Below, in pieces: positions 20,201-29,651 of a stretch of DNA of 64,000 nucleotides. Within the stretch, counting starts at the first letter, position 1. Each line of letters starts with the position of its first letter. Source of the stretch: Misgurnus anguillicaudatus (lineage: Eukaryota; Chordata; Actinopteri; Cypriniformes; Cobitidae); assembly GCF_027580225.2 (NCBI RefSeq), contig NC_073354.2, positions 8,160,001 to 8,224,000 on the forward strand, given 5' to 3'. The notes beneath the pieces are model-generated. The model was not told the DNA's origin. It saw only the letters and a program-made list of their open reading frames with translations, and did no database searches. Position numbers and translations under genes: made by a program.

Positions 20201-23200
20201 TTTGGGCAAAATATGATTAAATAAATGACGTTACAATTAACAGTATGTAACAACAGCTTCACAGTTACACTTACCTCACCTTTTGCATTAATAACACTAA
20301 AATACTTTTGGACTTGAAAATTGTGACGCCATTTAGAAGTTTGCATTAGCTATGTCGGGACTATATACGCTCACCTAAAGGATTATTAGGAACACCTGTT
20401 CAATTTCTCATTCATGCAATTATGTAATCAACCAATCGCATGGCAGTTGCTTCAATGCATTTAGGGGTGTGGTCCTGGTCAAGACAATCTCCTGAACTTC
20501 AAACTGAATGTCAGAATGGGAAAGAAACGTGATTTAAAGGAACAGTATGTAAGAAATTAATATCAATTAATCATAAAATGGCCCTGATATGTAGAGGTCG
20601 ACCGATATGCTTTTTCTCTGGCCGATGCCGATTTTTTAGAAATCAGGGCAGCCGATGGCCGATATGTTTGGCCGATTTTCTATATGTACATAATAATCAA
20701 AATGTTCTCATCATTATTAGCAGATATTTTAAATGCAAAAATGTCACTATTTAAGTCAAAGTATTTAAAAATATATGACTGGTCTTTCTGAAGAGTTCTA
20801 CAACCTCCTCTGGACCATGCATTTATCAGACACAGATATTACCTGACACTCTGCTGTCATCATCTTTGATCAGTTTTTTATCATGGCTTTTATTGCTTTG
20901 TAGGATAAAATCCTTATTTGGTAGACCTGATAAAATATTTATTCATCATAAAGTTAACATAGTAAATGTCTATGGTTTTTAGTTGAGACTGTTATTTAGG
21001 GCAAATCTTTCTAAACACATTTACATTCTCATTTCTGAGACGCTATAAGTGACTGATTGTGCTGACAGTGACGTCTTGTGAGTTTAGTGTTGGGACGGAT
21101 CTTTTGTTTCAACCGTTCATTCAAACGAATCCGTTCAAAGGAGTCAGTTCGCGAATCGGACGCGCTGTGTTATAATCCAGGCTGAGCAGCGCAAAACTGT
21201 AAACAAAGTGTTACTGTAACAACACGAAAAACATTTCCTTTGTGGCTATGATTTGGTCTTCCGACCTTTCGCCATCAAGTCAGTTTTGTTTTGAGTAATT
21301 AAAGCAGGGAGACAGAAAGCGTGCACGCGCGGCTCTTCTCTCTCTGTCACGCAAACAAAACTCATCATCACTCATTAATCACATGAAATGAGCCTAATCT
21401 TTGCACGGACTATGCACCGCGAGACATAAGCCCGTCACGCTGTTGTACTGGCTGCTTAATTCGCGCGATCCGCCATCATTTACTAAAGCTGTATGTGAAC
21501 AAGGCATGGCTGCACACACACGAGACGGGAGCTATCTGCCTGCAGCTAGAGGCAGCGTCACGAGTTCTACAACAGCGCTTAGGTGCCCGCAGATGCGCCT
21601 GCATATTAATCGGCCTAATTTTGCAGCAAAATCGGCCAAAGCCGATTGTTTAAAATATGCCAAAAATCGGCCAATTAATCGGCCGGCCGATAAATCGGTC
21701 GACCTCTACTGATATGTCACTAGACATTAAGAAATCATTTTCATTTCAAATACTTATATCACTCACAACAGTGATCCGGCCAGGATATTGTCATTTAAAA
21801 AGTGGAGTTGCAGCCCTCAACTGATGTTTATGTTGCCATGTTGTGTATTGGCCACCAGTTGTGTGATTGCAGTACCAGTTTTGGCCACAATCCTACATAC
21901 TGTTCCTTTAAGCAATTTTGAGTGTGGCATGGTTGTTGGTGCCAGACGGCCGGTCTGAGTATTTCACAATCTGCTCAGTTACTGGGATTTTCACGCACAA
22001 CCATTACTAGGGTTTACAAAAAATGGTGTGAAAAGGGGAAAACATCCAGTATGCGGCAGTCCTGTGGGTGAAAATGCCTTGTTGATGCTAGAGGTCAGAG
22101 GAGAATGAGCCGACTGATTCAAGCCGATAAAAGAGCAACTTTGACTGAAATAACCACTCGTTACAACCGAGGTATGCAGCAAAGCATTTGTGAAGCCACA
22201 ATACGCACAACCTTAAGACGGATGGGCTACAACAGCAGAAGACCCCACCGGGTACCACTCATCTCCACAATTTGCACGAGCTCACCAAAATTGGAGACAT
22301 TCAGATGGAAGAGTCAGAATTTGGTGTAAACAGAATGAGAACATGTATCCATCATGCCTTATTACCACTGTGCAGGCTGGTGGTGGTGGTGGTGTTATGG
22401 TGTGGGGGATGTTTTCTTGGCACACTTTAGGCCCTTTAGTGCCAATTGGGCATCGTTTAAATGCCACGGCCTACCTGAGCATTGTTTCTAACCATGTCCA
22501 TCCCTATATGACCACCATGTACCCATTCTCTGATGGCTACTTCCAGCAGGATAATGTCACAAAGCTCAAATCATTTCAAATTAGTTTCTTGAACATGACA
22601 ATGAGTTCACTGTACTAAAATGGTCCCCACAGTCACCAGATCTCAACCCAATAGAGCATCTTTGGGATGTGGTGGAACGGGAGCTTCATGCCCTGGATGT
22701 GCATCCCACAAATCTCCATCAACTGCAAGATGCTATCCTATCAATATGGGCCAACATTTCTAAAGAATGCTTTCAGCACCTTGTTGAATCAATGCCACGT
22801 AAAATTAAGGCAGTTCTGAAGGCAAAAGGGGGTCAAACACAGTATTAATATGGTGTTCCTACTAATCCTTTAGGTGAGTGTATATACTTCATTTAAGACA
22901 ATCACTGATTTGCAAGACACTAATTTACACAGCTCATGAGTGACACATGATCTAACATCCGTCCACATTAAGGACTTCACACCTGGATTTGTCTCTAGCT
23001 TTTTGTAGCTCTGTTCCAAAACCTCGCAAGCTTCCTCGCTGCCTGCTGTTTACATACAAACATCTTAAACACACTGCAAAAATGACTTTCTTACTTAGTA
23101 TTTCTGTGTTGTTTTCTGTACAAATATCTAAAACTATGTGTATTTTCTTGATGAGCAAAATGACCTAAGAAAATAAGTCTAGTTTTTAGGCAAAAAATAT

Positions 23201-26200
23201 ACAATGTAAGTGAATTTGTGTTTAAAACAAGCAAAAAAATCTGGGTTAGAAAAAAAACTTTTTTATTAAACACTTAATTCAAAACAAATTAAAAGAAAAA
23301 CATTCTTACGCCACTGGCAGATTTTTTAGCTTGTTTATTTTCACTTATTTTCTAAGGTAATTTTGCTCATCAAGAAAATGCATCTTGATTTAAGAATTTT
23401 TTGATATTTGTACTGGAAACAAGACAAAAATACTAAGAAAGAAAGAATTTTTTTGCAGGGCAGCATTAAATCCATACGACACACCAATAACAGTATGCAT
23501 CACTTTTTCAGCCGGGGTTGGTGGTACCATGCTGCGAAGCTAATGATGAAATAATGAAGAAAAAACAAAAACATTTGCAATTATCATTGTTTCTTGTATT
23601 CTAATCAATGTTTCTCTCGGCTCATTCGCCATCTTGGATGACTTTATTTACTGAGCCTGTTGCAATGCATCCATGCATACTATGTATTATTAAACTTAAA
23701 ACAGATTTAAAATGGCACCACATCTTCAGTACGATGGCTTGAAAAGCAGCCAGGCTCCTCCGGTTTTGAAACAGAGCATTTGTCTAATATATCAGATACA
23801 GAGAATCAGAGAGAGAGAGTGAGAGAGAGACTTAAAAAAACAACTTACATCCATCAGAGCTGCATTGATATAATTGCTGCTCTCTCCATCAATAGTGATG
23901 AGGAAGGGCAGACAGCGGTCAGGAGGAAGGTTGTCCATGAAGCGGTTCTTATCATGATTGCGAGGAAGAAGAGCGATGCTGCAGTCTTCGGGCTGAGGCT
24001 GTGGGGTCACAGAGTTCAGCGTCTGGGTGGAAAACAAGTGGACACATGAGTGTTTGATACACAGACAGTAAAAGATGAATTCTGACACATCAGTGCTTCT
24101 CAAAACTCTTCCGATTGGATAAAATAATGCAAAAAATAACAATAATAGCGTGACTAGCAACACACAATAAGAGGTATCTTTAACACCTTAACAAGAGATT
24201 TTTCTGTAACCGGCTGTGACAATGATACTCGATAAGTGGATTTTATTTTAGAAATGGTTTTATCACAGCTGACAGCTCCGCCCACAGCATGATGAATATC
24301 AATCATCAAACATAGATGATGAGAAATCGATTGTGGGAGGCATTTAACAAGCAGGATAAAAAGGATGCCATCACTGAAGGATGCTATTTGGTGGGTTATC
24401 TTTTATATAAGGGCAAAAAAAGTATTTTAACCCAAAGTCAGTCAGTGGCTGTGGGCGAGGCTTAATCAGTGTGATGTCACATTAATAAGAGAATAAAAAC
24501 AGCATCTAATGAGACTGCTTTGGCTTATTGTGAATTAAAAAGAAGATGGATTTTTTTCATTGTATGGTTTTGTGTTCACACTCTCTTCTGATTGGCTGTG
24601 ATTTTCGATTGATTTTGTCGCGACAGAGCTGTTGTGGGCAGACAAATTGCTTTGTATCTTCTCGCATATCACAAGAAAAAGCTTATTAGCTTTAAAAAGA
24701 AGGAGACATCAAATGAAGCAGATGTAAAAGTGGATGGGTTGTGTGATGTTAAAAATATGACCCACATTACACTGAATGTTGTAAGAGAACTAAAATGGTT
24801 TGTGTGATCTGTGTGGTGAATTACTGGCTGTCGAAAACAAGAAACAATTGACATAAAAGAGACATTTACAAACCTCACTAATAATAAATACTGTTAGATT
24901 TTACATATAGTTCATATAATCATTGGTTTGATTTAAAGTAGGGATGCACCGATAGGATTTGCTTGGGCCGATGCCGATTTAAACAGACAACTTCTGGCCG
25001 ATACCGATGCCGATACCGATATTAAACACTTGTATACAATACTATACAGTTGGTCTATTAGCTAGTTTATTTCTGCATCAAATTATTTTTACTGAACATG
25101 GATTGGATCTAATTAACATTCAACTGACCAACATAATAAGAGAGGCACAAATTAAGCTAAAACAAATATAATCAGACAGCATGACAACCTTCAAAGGTGG
25201 TTTTTGCTATTCAGCATTAATTTGATAAACAACATTAACTCATTTTTTTTTACATATAATGGATTTCTTTATGCAGTTAATTAATAAACAATCGGTATCG
25301 GCCTTTCTCGTGCTATTGCCGATATGCTGATGGTTTCAAATTATAAAAAATCGGCCGATAAATATCGGCGGCCGATACATCGGTGCATCACTAATTTAAA
25401 GGATGCATTTCTTTACTTTTGTATTATGAACATTTTTGTACCAGTGAATTTTAAGTAAAACCACCTGAGATCCACTGACAATAAGAATGTTCATGTTGAT
25501 GTGGTACCTGAAATTCATCCTTAAGGTGCGAGGAGTTGCTCTGAGAGTCGATTCGGATCATATCGTAGTACGCGGCTTTGAACTCACACGCGGGGATGGC
25601 CGTCTCGCCGCACAAACACGCCTCCAGAATGGCATCATGGATAAAAATATACTGCTCCTGAAATCCAGAGGAATAAAACCATCAGCACCAACGCATCTAA
25701 GGACTATTTATTTCAATAGCATGCAGAAGATGATTTTTTAGGTGACCGCATACCTCAGTCTGAACCATGTTGATTCGTCTGGATCGCAGAGCTTTAACAC
25801 AGTTATAGATGTCCACGACACCCTCTCTCTCTGCCATATCTAACATGATATCAATAACGATGTAACATCCTGTTCGCCCGGCTCCAGCACTGACAGAAAT
25901 ACAAAACAACAATCAATTACATCAGGATCTCTCACAGGCCACTTTATCCAGTATAAACTTTAGTAGGGTTTTACTCTTTTACTATTATCCTTAAAATCAT
26001 AAAAAAGATGCAAATAGTGCTGATATTTTGCGAAAAGGACACACGTTTAATTTACATTTAACACTGAAAATTAGTTTTGGGGAATTTGCTTCAAATTATC
26101 CGCTCAACTGAGATATTCACATTTATTTTATTATGAGAAAATGTAATAATTACTGCATAAAGACCACTATGTTAAAACAAGTCATTAAGTGACAAATAAA

Positions 26201-26810
26201 ACCCTTTGAATGGTTTTAAACTGTTGAGCTTTAACTTAACATTAAGACTATTAGAAAACATTGAGACTATCATCAGAAAGCCTGTCAACCAGTTAAAAGA
26301 AACAGAAAGTTTGGATTGTTTGTGCATGCAGCAGTGCAAATGAAACCACATCCTGTTCATAAAGGCATATGAGAGATAGGCAGCTGATGATAATGTATTG
26401 CATGATGCTTTTATAAATGTTCTCAGTATGTTTATATGAGTGTACAATAGGTCATAAGAGCCGCTTTGACTCCGGCCAGTGCTGTCGGATGTGGATACAA
26501 GTGTGAAGATTATAAAGCAACAAATTAAACCGCAAGATCATTCATATGCACATGAGCTGTGGTATAAAACAGGAAATGATGTCATCAAGCTATGACAATG
26601 CAATCTCTTCATGTGTCCTCTGAATTTACACTGAAGTCTGTATGTGTGCCAGTACCTGCAGTGAACGACGATAGGCCCTGCGGTGGGTGGGTTGGACATC
26701 TTAACTCGTCGTATGAAAGACAGGAGTCCAGTGGCGTGATATGGTACCCCATGATCAGGCCAGCCGGTGAAGTGAAACTGCTTAACCTCTCTGACCTCAT
26801 TAAAACCCCT
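14217..26810 (-). CDS. ptprk: ptprk, receptor protein tyrosine phosphatase kappa (last nine coding exons)
   Basis: Joined exons: 26810-26656, 25889-25754, 25657-25508, 24022-23849, 18783-18652, 18542-18417, 18308-18145, 17968-17833, 14270-14217. They total 1227 bp, 408 codons plus TAA, with every junction in phase. Family knowledge: PTPRK is a type IIB receptor phosphatase of cell contacts; D1 is catalytic and D2 largely regulatory. Seen here: D1 WPD loop (GWPDHGVPY) and P-loop [11 protein letters not shown]2 with HCLNGGGRSG but WAGH in place of WPD. The C-terminus [17 protein letters not shown] and the block [18 protein letters not shown] identify kappa rather than PTPRM, PTPRT or PTPRU. The extracellular, membrane and early D1 exons lie upstream, beyond 64000 or hidden in repeats. 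Confidence 0.96.
14728..15965. mobile_element. Fold-head DNA element, copy 3, interrupted
   Basis: It starts with a degenerate head (AATAATGCACACC). Its arm is homologous to 6650-6800: CAATTATTCTGCTTATACAA, then CTATTGTGAGTAGACCTAA. It ends near CCAATCAGAATCAAGCATT. The element at 15238-15730 is inserted into it. It lies in the last ptprk intron. Confidence 0.5.
15238..15730. mobile_element. Non-coding DNA element with TTAA flanks
   Basis: The ends AGGGGCCATGGCATG and CTTGGCCCCT are inverted. TTAA lies directly outside both ends (15234-15237 and 15731-15734), as expected for a TTAA target-site duplication. No transposase is present. Confidence 0.75.
15973..16705. mobile_element. Non-coding DNA element (TAGGGTTGGG ends)
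   Basis: The left end TAGGGTTGGGAATTG pairs with GATGCCCAACCCTA on the right. Sub-terminal GAATCGGATCC-type motifs are partly mirrored (GGAATCGGATCGT near 16640). It lies in the last ptprk intron. The plus-strand frames inside are not recognisable proteins. Confidence 0.7.
16925..17435. mobile_element. Long foldback element
   Basis: The left arm, reverse-complemented (CGTTTGGGATCGTTTAGAGT), matches the right arm (CGTTTGGGATTGTTTATAGT). Inner arms ATCTAGCGAAACGATTG and CAATCGTTTCGCCAGAT also pair. The GC-richer middle shows no recognised gene. Confidence 0.75.
17436..17832. other. ptprk intron, nothing recognised
   Basis: Intronic sequence between the foldback element and the penultimate coding exon. 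It includes a generic AAATGGAATATTCCTTTAAG fragment but no complete element. Confidence 0.4.
17833..17968 (-). CDS. ptprk: ptprk exon: D2 P-loop and C-terminal helices
   Basis: The acceptor TGTGTTTAAG precedes AAATGGAGG; the donor is CCCG|GTATTT. It encodes [39 protein letters not shown] and NMVDSP. The D2 P-loop reads HCLNGGGRSG across the junction. Confidence 0.96.
18145..18308 (-). CDS. ptprk: ptprk exon: D2 pseudo-WPD loop and cysteine
   Basis: It encodes [39 protein letters not shown] and [15 protein letters not shown]. Where D1 has WPDHG, D2 has WAGHR, so the general-acid Asp is missing. The Cys codon is 18149-18147. It ends in phase 2 (CT), completed by A of the next exon to make Leu. 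Confidence 0.96.
18417..18542 (-). CDS. ptprk: ptprk exon: D2
   Basis: 42 codons: [39 protein letters not shown] and LTR. The acceptor is GTGTACAG and the donor AGG|GTGAGT. The intron to the next exon is 108 bp. Confidence 0.96.
18652..18783 (-). CDS. ptprk: ptprk exon: D2
   Basis: 44 codons: [40 protein letters not shown] and DLAQ. The acceptor is TCGTGCAG and the donor CAG|GTGAGA. The exon is separated from the next by a 109-bp intron. Confidence 0.96.
18910..18976. repeat. (TG)n and (AT)n microsatellites
   Basis: A TG run at 18910-18928 and an AT run at 18959-18976, both in a ptprk intron about 130-190 bp from an exon. Confidence 0.9.
18977..19573. other. ptprk intron, nothing recognised
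   Basis: Intronic sequence without recognisable exon or transposon ends. Confidence 0.4.
19574..19930. mobile_element. AT-rich foldback element (GGGCTGCA ends)
   Basis: The ends AGGGCTGCATAA and TTATGCAGCCC are inverted. Arms AGAATAAAAGTTTTTGTTTA and TAAACAAAAAACTTTTATTC pair, followed by long ATGTGTGTGT/ACACACATAT arms. Confidence 0.85.
20538..21907. mobile_element. Element inserted in the Tc1 copy (TTAA flanks)
   Basis: The ends AGGAACAGTATGTA and TACATACTGTTCCT are perfectly inverted over 14 bp. TTAA lies on both sides (20534-20537, 21908-21911). Removing it rejoins the Tc1 reading frame region. Most of its length is the hAT-type insertion at 20592. Confidence 0.85.
20592..21708. mobile_element. 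Non-autonomous hAT-type element (TAGAGGTCGACCGAT ends)
   Basis: 15-bp perfect inverted ends TAGAGGTCGACCGAT/ATCGGTCGACCTCTA. An 8-bp target duplication CTGATATG lies at 20584-20591 and 21709-21716. Repeated GGCCGAT motifs occur near both ends. No transposase frame was recognised. It is nested in the 20538 element. Confidence 0.88.
22881..23071. other. ptprk intron, nothing recognised
   Basis: Short intronic stretch between the Tc1 remnant and the next foldback element. Confidence 0.4.
23072..23459. mobile_element. Foldback MITE, copy 3
   Basis: Same family as 3827 and 4371: CACTGCAAAAATGACTTTCT on the left; TACTAAGAAAGAAAG and TTTTTTTGCAGG on the right. Inner arms GACCTAAGAAAATAAGTCTA and AACAAGCAAAAAAATCT occur in the left half and are mirrored on the right. 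Confidence 0.78.
23460..23848. other. ptprk intron, nothing recognised
   Basis: Intronic, with a short (GA)n run at about 23805-23830 just downstream (minus strand) of the D2 start exon. Confidence 0.45.
23849..24022 (-). CDS. ptprk: ptprk exon: start of D2
   Basis: 58 codons in phase 0: [40 protein letters not shown] and [18 protein letters not shown]. The acceptor is CCACCCAG and the donor GAT|GTAAGT. Confidence 0.96.
24023..24938. other. ptprk intron, nothing recognised
   Basis: Intronic sequence. Fragments reading GTGGGCGAGGCTTAATCAGT and GATTGGCTGTGATTTTCGAT look like decayed DNA-element pieces, but no ends could be paired. Confidence 0.4.
24939..25393. mobile_element. Non-autonomous hAT-type element (TAGGGATGCACCGAT ends)
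   Basis: The ends TAGGGATGCACCGAT and ATCGGTGCATCACTA are inverted (one mismatch). There is a perfect 8-bp target duplication ATTTAAAG (24931-24938 and 25394-25401). GGCCGATGCCGAT motifs lie near both ends. 455 bp, non-coding. Confidence 0.92.
25508..25657 (-). CDS. ptprk: ptprk exon: end of D1 and D1-D2 linker
   Basis: 50 codons in phase 0: [39 protein letters not shown] and [11 protein letters not shown]. The acceptor is TTTCAG and the donor CAG|GTACCA. It matches the kappa linker closely. Confidence 0.95.
25754..25889 (-). CDS. ptprk: ptprk exon: D1 P-loop continuation
   Basis: The acceptor TTTCTGTCAG precedes TGCTGGAGCC; the donor is GAG|GTATGC. It encodes (S)[38 protein letters not shown] and INMVQTE. 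It carries the P-loop arginine and the Q-loop-region VQTE. Confidence 0.96.
25890..26655. other. ptprk intron within D1, nothing recognised
   Basis: Intron splitting the [10 protein letters not shown] codons. No transposon termini were recognised. Confidence 0.4.
26656..26810 (-). CDS. ptprk: ptprk exon: D1 WPD loop and catalytic cysteine
   Basis: The acceptor TGTTCACAG precedes AGGGGTTTTAATG; the donor is CTGCAG|GTACTG. It encodes [20 protein letters not shown], then [17 protein letters not shown] and GPIVVHC. The nucleophile codon TGC is 26660-26658. It ends in phase 2 (AG), completed by T of the next exon to make Ser of [10 protein letters not shown]. Confidence 0.96.
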
Positions 26811-27242
26811 CTGTGAACATTAAAAATATCAAATCCATAAACAAAACACCAATGACTAGCTTCAATGCATTTATGTACATACAATTTCACTGTATAACAC
26901 TGTAAGTTACAGCATATTATTTTATACTACTGTATAACCCTGTAAACCCCTGTATAACACTGCAAATTACTGTATAATACTAACACTCTCTGTAATACCT
27001 TAAGTTACTGTATAGTACTATATATAATTTTATACCACTCTATAACACTGTACATTACTGTATAGTACTGCATATTACTGTATAAAACTGTAAATTACTG
27101 TATAGTACTGTATGTTATTATATACCACTATGTAACACTGCACATTACTGTATAGTACTGCATATTACTGTATAACAGTGAATATTACTGTATAGTACTG
27201 CATATTACTGTAAAAATGGAAATTACTCTATAGTACTTTATG

Positions 27243-27690
27243 TAAGCAATAAGGTACGAGAGGATGTGCTGTATCGTGAATAAGTAACGGCTGAAGGGCG
27301 TTGTTAGGCACGACGCGAAGCAACCCCTTCAGCCATTACTTATTCACGATACAGCACAAGGCTCAAGTACCGTATTGCTTTTATAAAACGGTATAAAACC
27401 TCACAATATTAAAGTAAAAAAAATATTAGTGCAACCTTCATGAAGTTAAATCAATAAAAAGTATTCCTTCCGCTAGAAAAAAATAGTCCCTGACCATGAA
27501 CAAAAATGTGTTCCAATGTGTAATATGCATGAAAGCTCAAATAAAAACAACAAACCGATACGTGTGGTTGCTAAGGCCGCAGTGATAAACAGAACCAGTG
27601 GGTGAAGCGGTCATAGCCGTGTTTTATCCTGAATAAAGCACACCTATTGACTAATCAGAATCAAGGATTGGAAATAACTGTTTTATAAAT
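27243..27690. mobile_element. Fold-head DNA element, copy 4
   Basis: The head is a near-perfect hairpin (27243-27384): AAGCAATAAGGTACGAG with CAAGTACCGTATTGCTT, then GTGCTGTATCGTGAATAAGT with ACTTATTCACGATACAGCAC, around a central GGCACGACGCGAAGC. The arm runs on to CTAATCAGAATCAAGGATT. Inserted in the minisatellite. Confidence 0.75.
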
Positions 27691-28103
27691 TATTATATAC
27701 CATTGTGTAACACTGTAAATTGCAGTATAGTACTGCATATTACTGTATAAAACTATAAATTACTCTATAGTACTTTATATTATTATATACCAAATCACTG
27801 TATAGTACTGCATATTATTGTATAACTGTGAAAATGACTGTATAGTACTGTATACCACTGTATTATTACTGTATAACACTGTGAATTACTGTATAATACT
27901 GTAAATTACTGTATAGTACTGTATTATTACTGTGTAAAACTGTGAATTACTGTATAGAACTGTATTATTGCTGTATAACATTGTAAATTACTGTATATGA
28001 CTGTATATCACTGTAAAGTACTGTATTATTACTGTATAATACTGTGAATTACTGTATATGACTGTATACTACTGTAATTTACTGTATAGTACTGTATTAT
28101 TAC

Positions 28104-28273
28104 CAGTGGTGTAGTGGTGTCTGGAGAAGTGGGTATACTCTTAAATTATGCCCCCAGTAGAAGTGGGTATACTCTTAATTTATGCCCCCAGTAGACGTGG
28201 GTATACCCCATGCCATCAAATAAAGAGGTGGGTCTACTCAGTATACCTGCGTATACCCTGCACTACACCACTG
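28104..28273. mobile_element. 170-bp hAT-type MITE
   Basis: Perfect 13-bp inverted ends CAGTGGTGTAGTG/CACTACACCACTG. Perfect 8-bp target duplication ATTATTAC (28096-28103, 28274-28281). Internal GTGGGTATACTC copies. Inserted in the minisatellite. Confidence 0.93.
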
Positions 28274-28510
28274 ATTATTACTGTGTAAAACTGTGAATTA
28301 CTGTATAGAACTGTATTATTGCTGTATAACATTGTAAAACACTGTATATGACTGTATACCACTGTAAATTACTTTATACCACTGTATTATTGCTGTATAA
28401 CATTGTAAATCACTGTATATGACTGTAGATCACTGTAAATTACTGTATACCACTGTATTATTGCTGTATAACATTGTGAATTACTGTATATGAATGTATA
28501 TCAATGTTAA

Positions 28511-29651
28511 ATATAGCTGCAAGCAGCGATGGCGGGCCCTCGCACGTTTTTTTACCGCTACACGGTGCGTCCGAGAAAACGATTCCCGGTGGGCAAGGGC
28601 ATCAAGTGGGTAAATATCAATGTGCTATTTAATGTTGTTACTGACCCATTTGGGGATTGTAGGTAAAAGAAACCCCACATTTTAGACAAACGGAGGCACT
28701 AGTGAGCCACTTAAGAGAAACGCCTTTATCTGACCTTTTTGGTCAAGACTTAACAGCTGACAACTCTCATGTGTGTGCCAACTTTTAGGTTAATATAAGC
28801 ACGCCAAGAGCCTTAAATATGCCTGAAATAAAAGTAAAATTTGGGGCGTTGCCATGGGAACAGCGTTCGAGATATCAAAAATACCTTCGCAATTTATCAT
28901 CTACAATGTCTCGGCATCATGTTGACCACTTTTGGTGTCAATCGCATGAATAATCTTGAAGGAGTATTTAAAAGAACATTACATGGAACTGTCAAAGAAA
29001 TCCACCTTTGTGACTGACACACTTCCTGGCGCCTGCTGGTGGCGCTATACCCGGGAGTCACAATAGGCACATCGATGCGATCGAAATCTTCAGACGAACA
29101 AACACCCCGCGTGTCATCACAATAAGACATTTTTTGCCTTAGATATTAGACACTTCCTGTTTCTCTAATTTCGCCATGACTTTGCCGCTTCGCCATGGCA
29201 ACACCGTTCGAGATATCAAAAATCCCTTCGCAATTTAGCAAGTCCAATGTCTTGACATAACGATCACCACGTTTGGTGTCATTCGTATAAATCCCCTAGG
29301 AGGAGTATTTAAAAGTTCACCGCATGCATTTTTTAAACAATCCGAAATGGCCGACTTCCTGTTGGGCGGAGCTAATAGGTTAGAGTGTGAAAGTTGTTCG
29401 GGTCGATGAGATCTATATGTGTACCAATTCTCGTACATGTGCGTAAATTTTTGCCCGATCTGTGCATCAATGTTTGTTTTTGCATTACAGGAGGCGCTAC
29501 AGAGCCCCAGTGCCACGCCCGTGTTTCAGCCTTTGGTTTTCAGCGATGACGGACGACTCTGACGTCTGTGCCAAATTTCAAGAGTTTTCGGGTATGTTAA
29601 GGCACCTAAAATGTCCAAAAGTGTTGAAAAAAATAAAAAAAATAATAATAA
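28511..29651. repeat. Array unit 1
   Basis: The first unit, directly abutting the TGTATA minisatellite. It is the shortest (about 1.14 kb): one monomer before the linker block, one after, and no hairpin tail. Confidence 0.9.

Larger units (their letters stand above)
20368..22880 (+). pseudogene. Tc1/mariner transposon with broken transposase
   Basis: Inverted ends CTCACCTAAAGGATTATTAG and CTAATCCTTTAGGTGAG are flanked by TA. The plus-strand transposase remnant starts at MGKKRDL (20516) and resumes at 21911. It reads through the Tc1 HTH ([16 protein letters not shown]), [63 protein letters not shown] and [18 protein letters not shown]. The segment that should hold the first catalytic Asp (WSDES region, near 22300) is deleted and there are several frameshifts, so it is dead. 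A 1.37-kb element is inserted at 20538-21907. Confidence 0.9.
26885..28510. repeat. TGTATA-type minisatellite
   Basis: Imperfect tandem copies of ~13-15 bp (TACTGTATAGTACTG, TGTATAACACTGTAAAT). They are broken by a fold-head element (27243-27690) and a 170-bp hAT-type MITE (28104-28273). It abuts the large array at 28511. A fragment of it recurs at 58026-58106. Confidence 0.92.
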
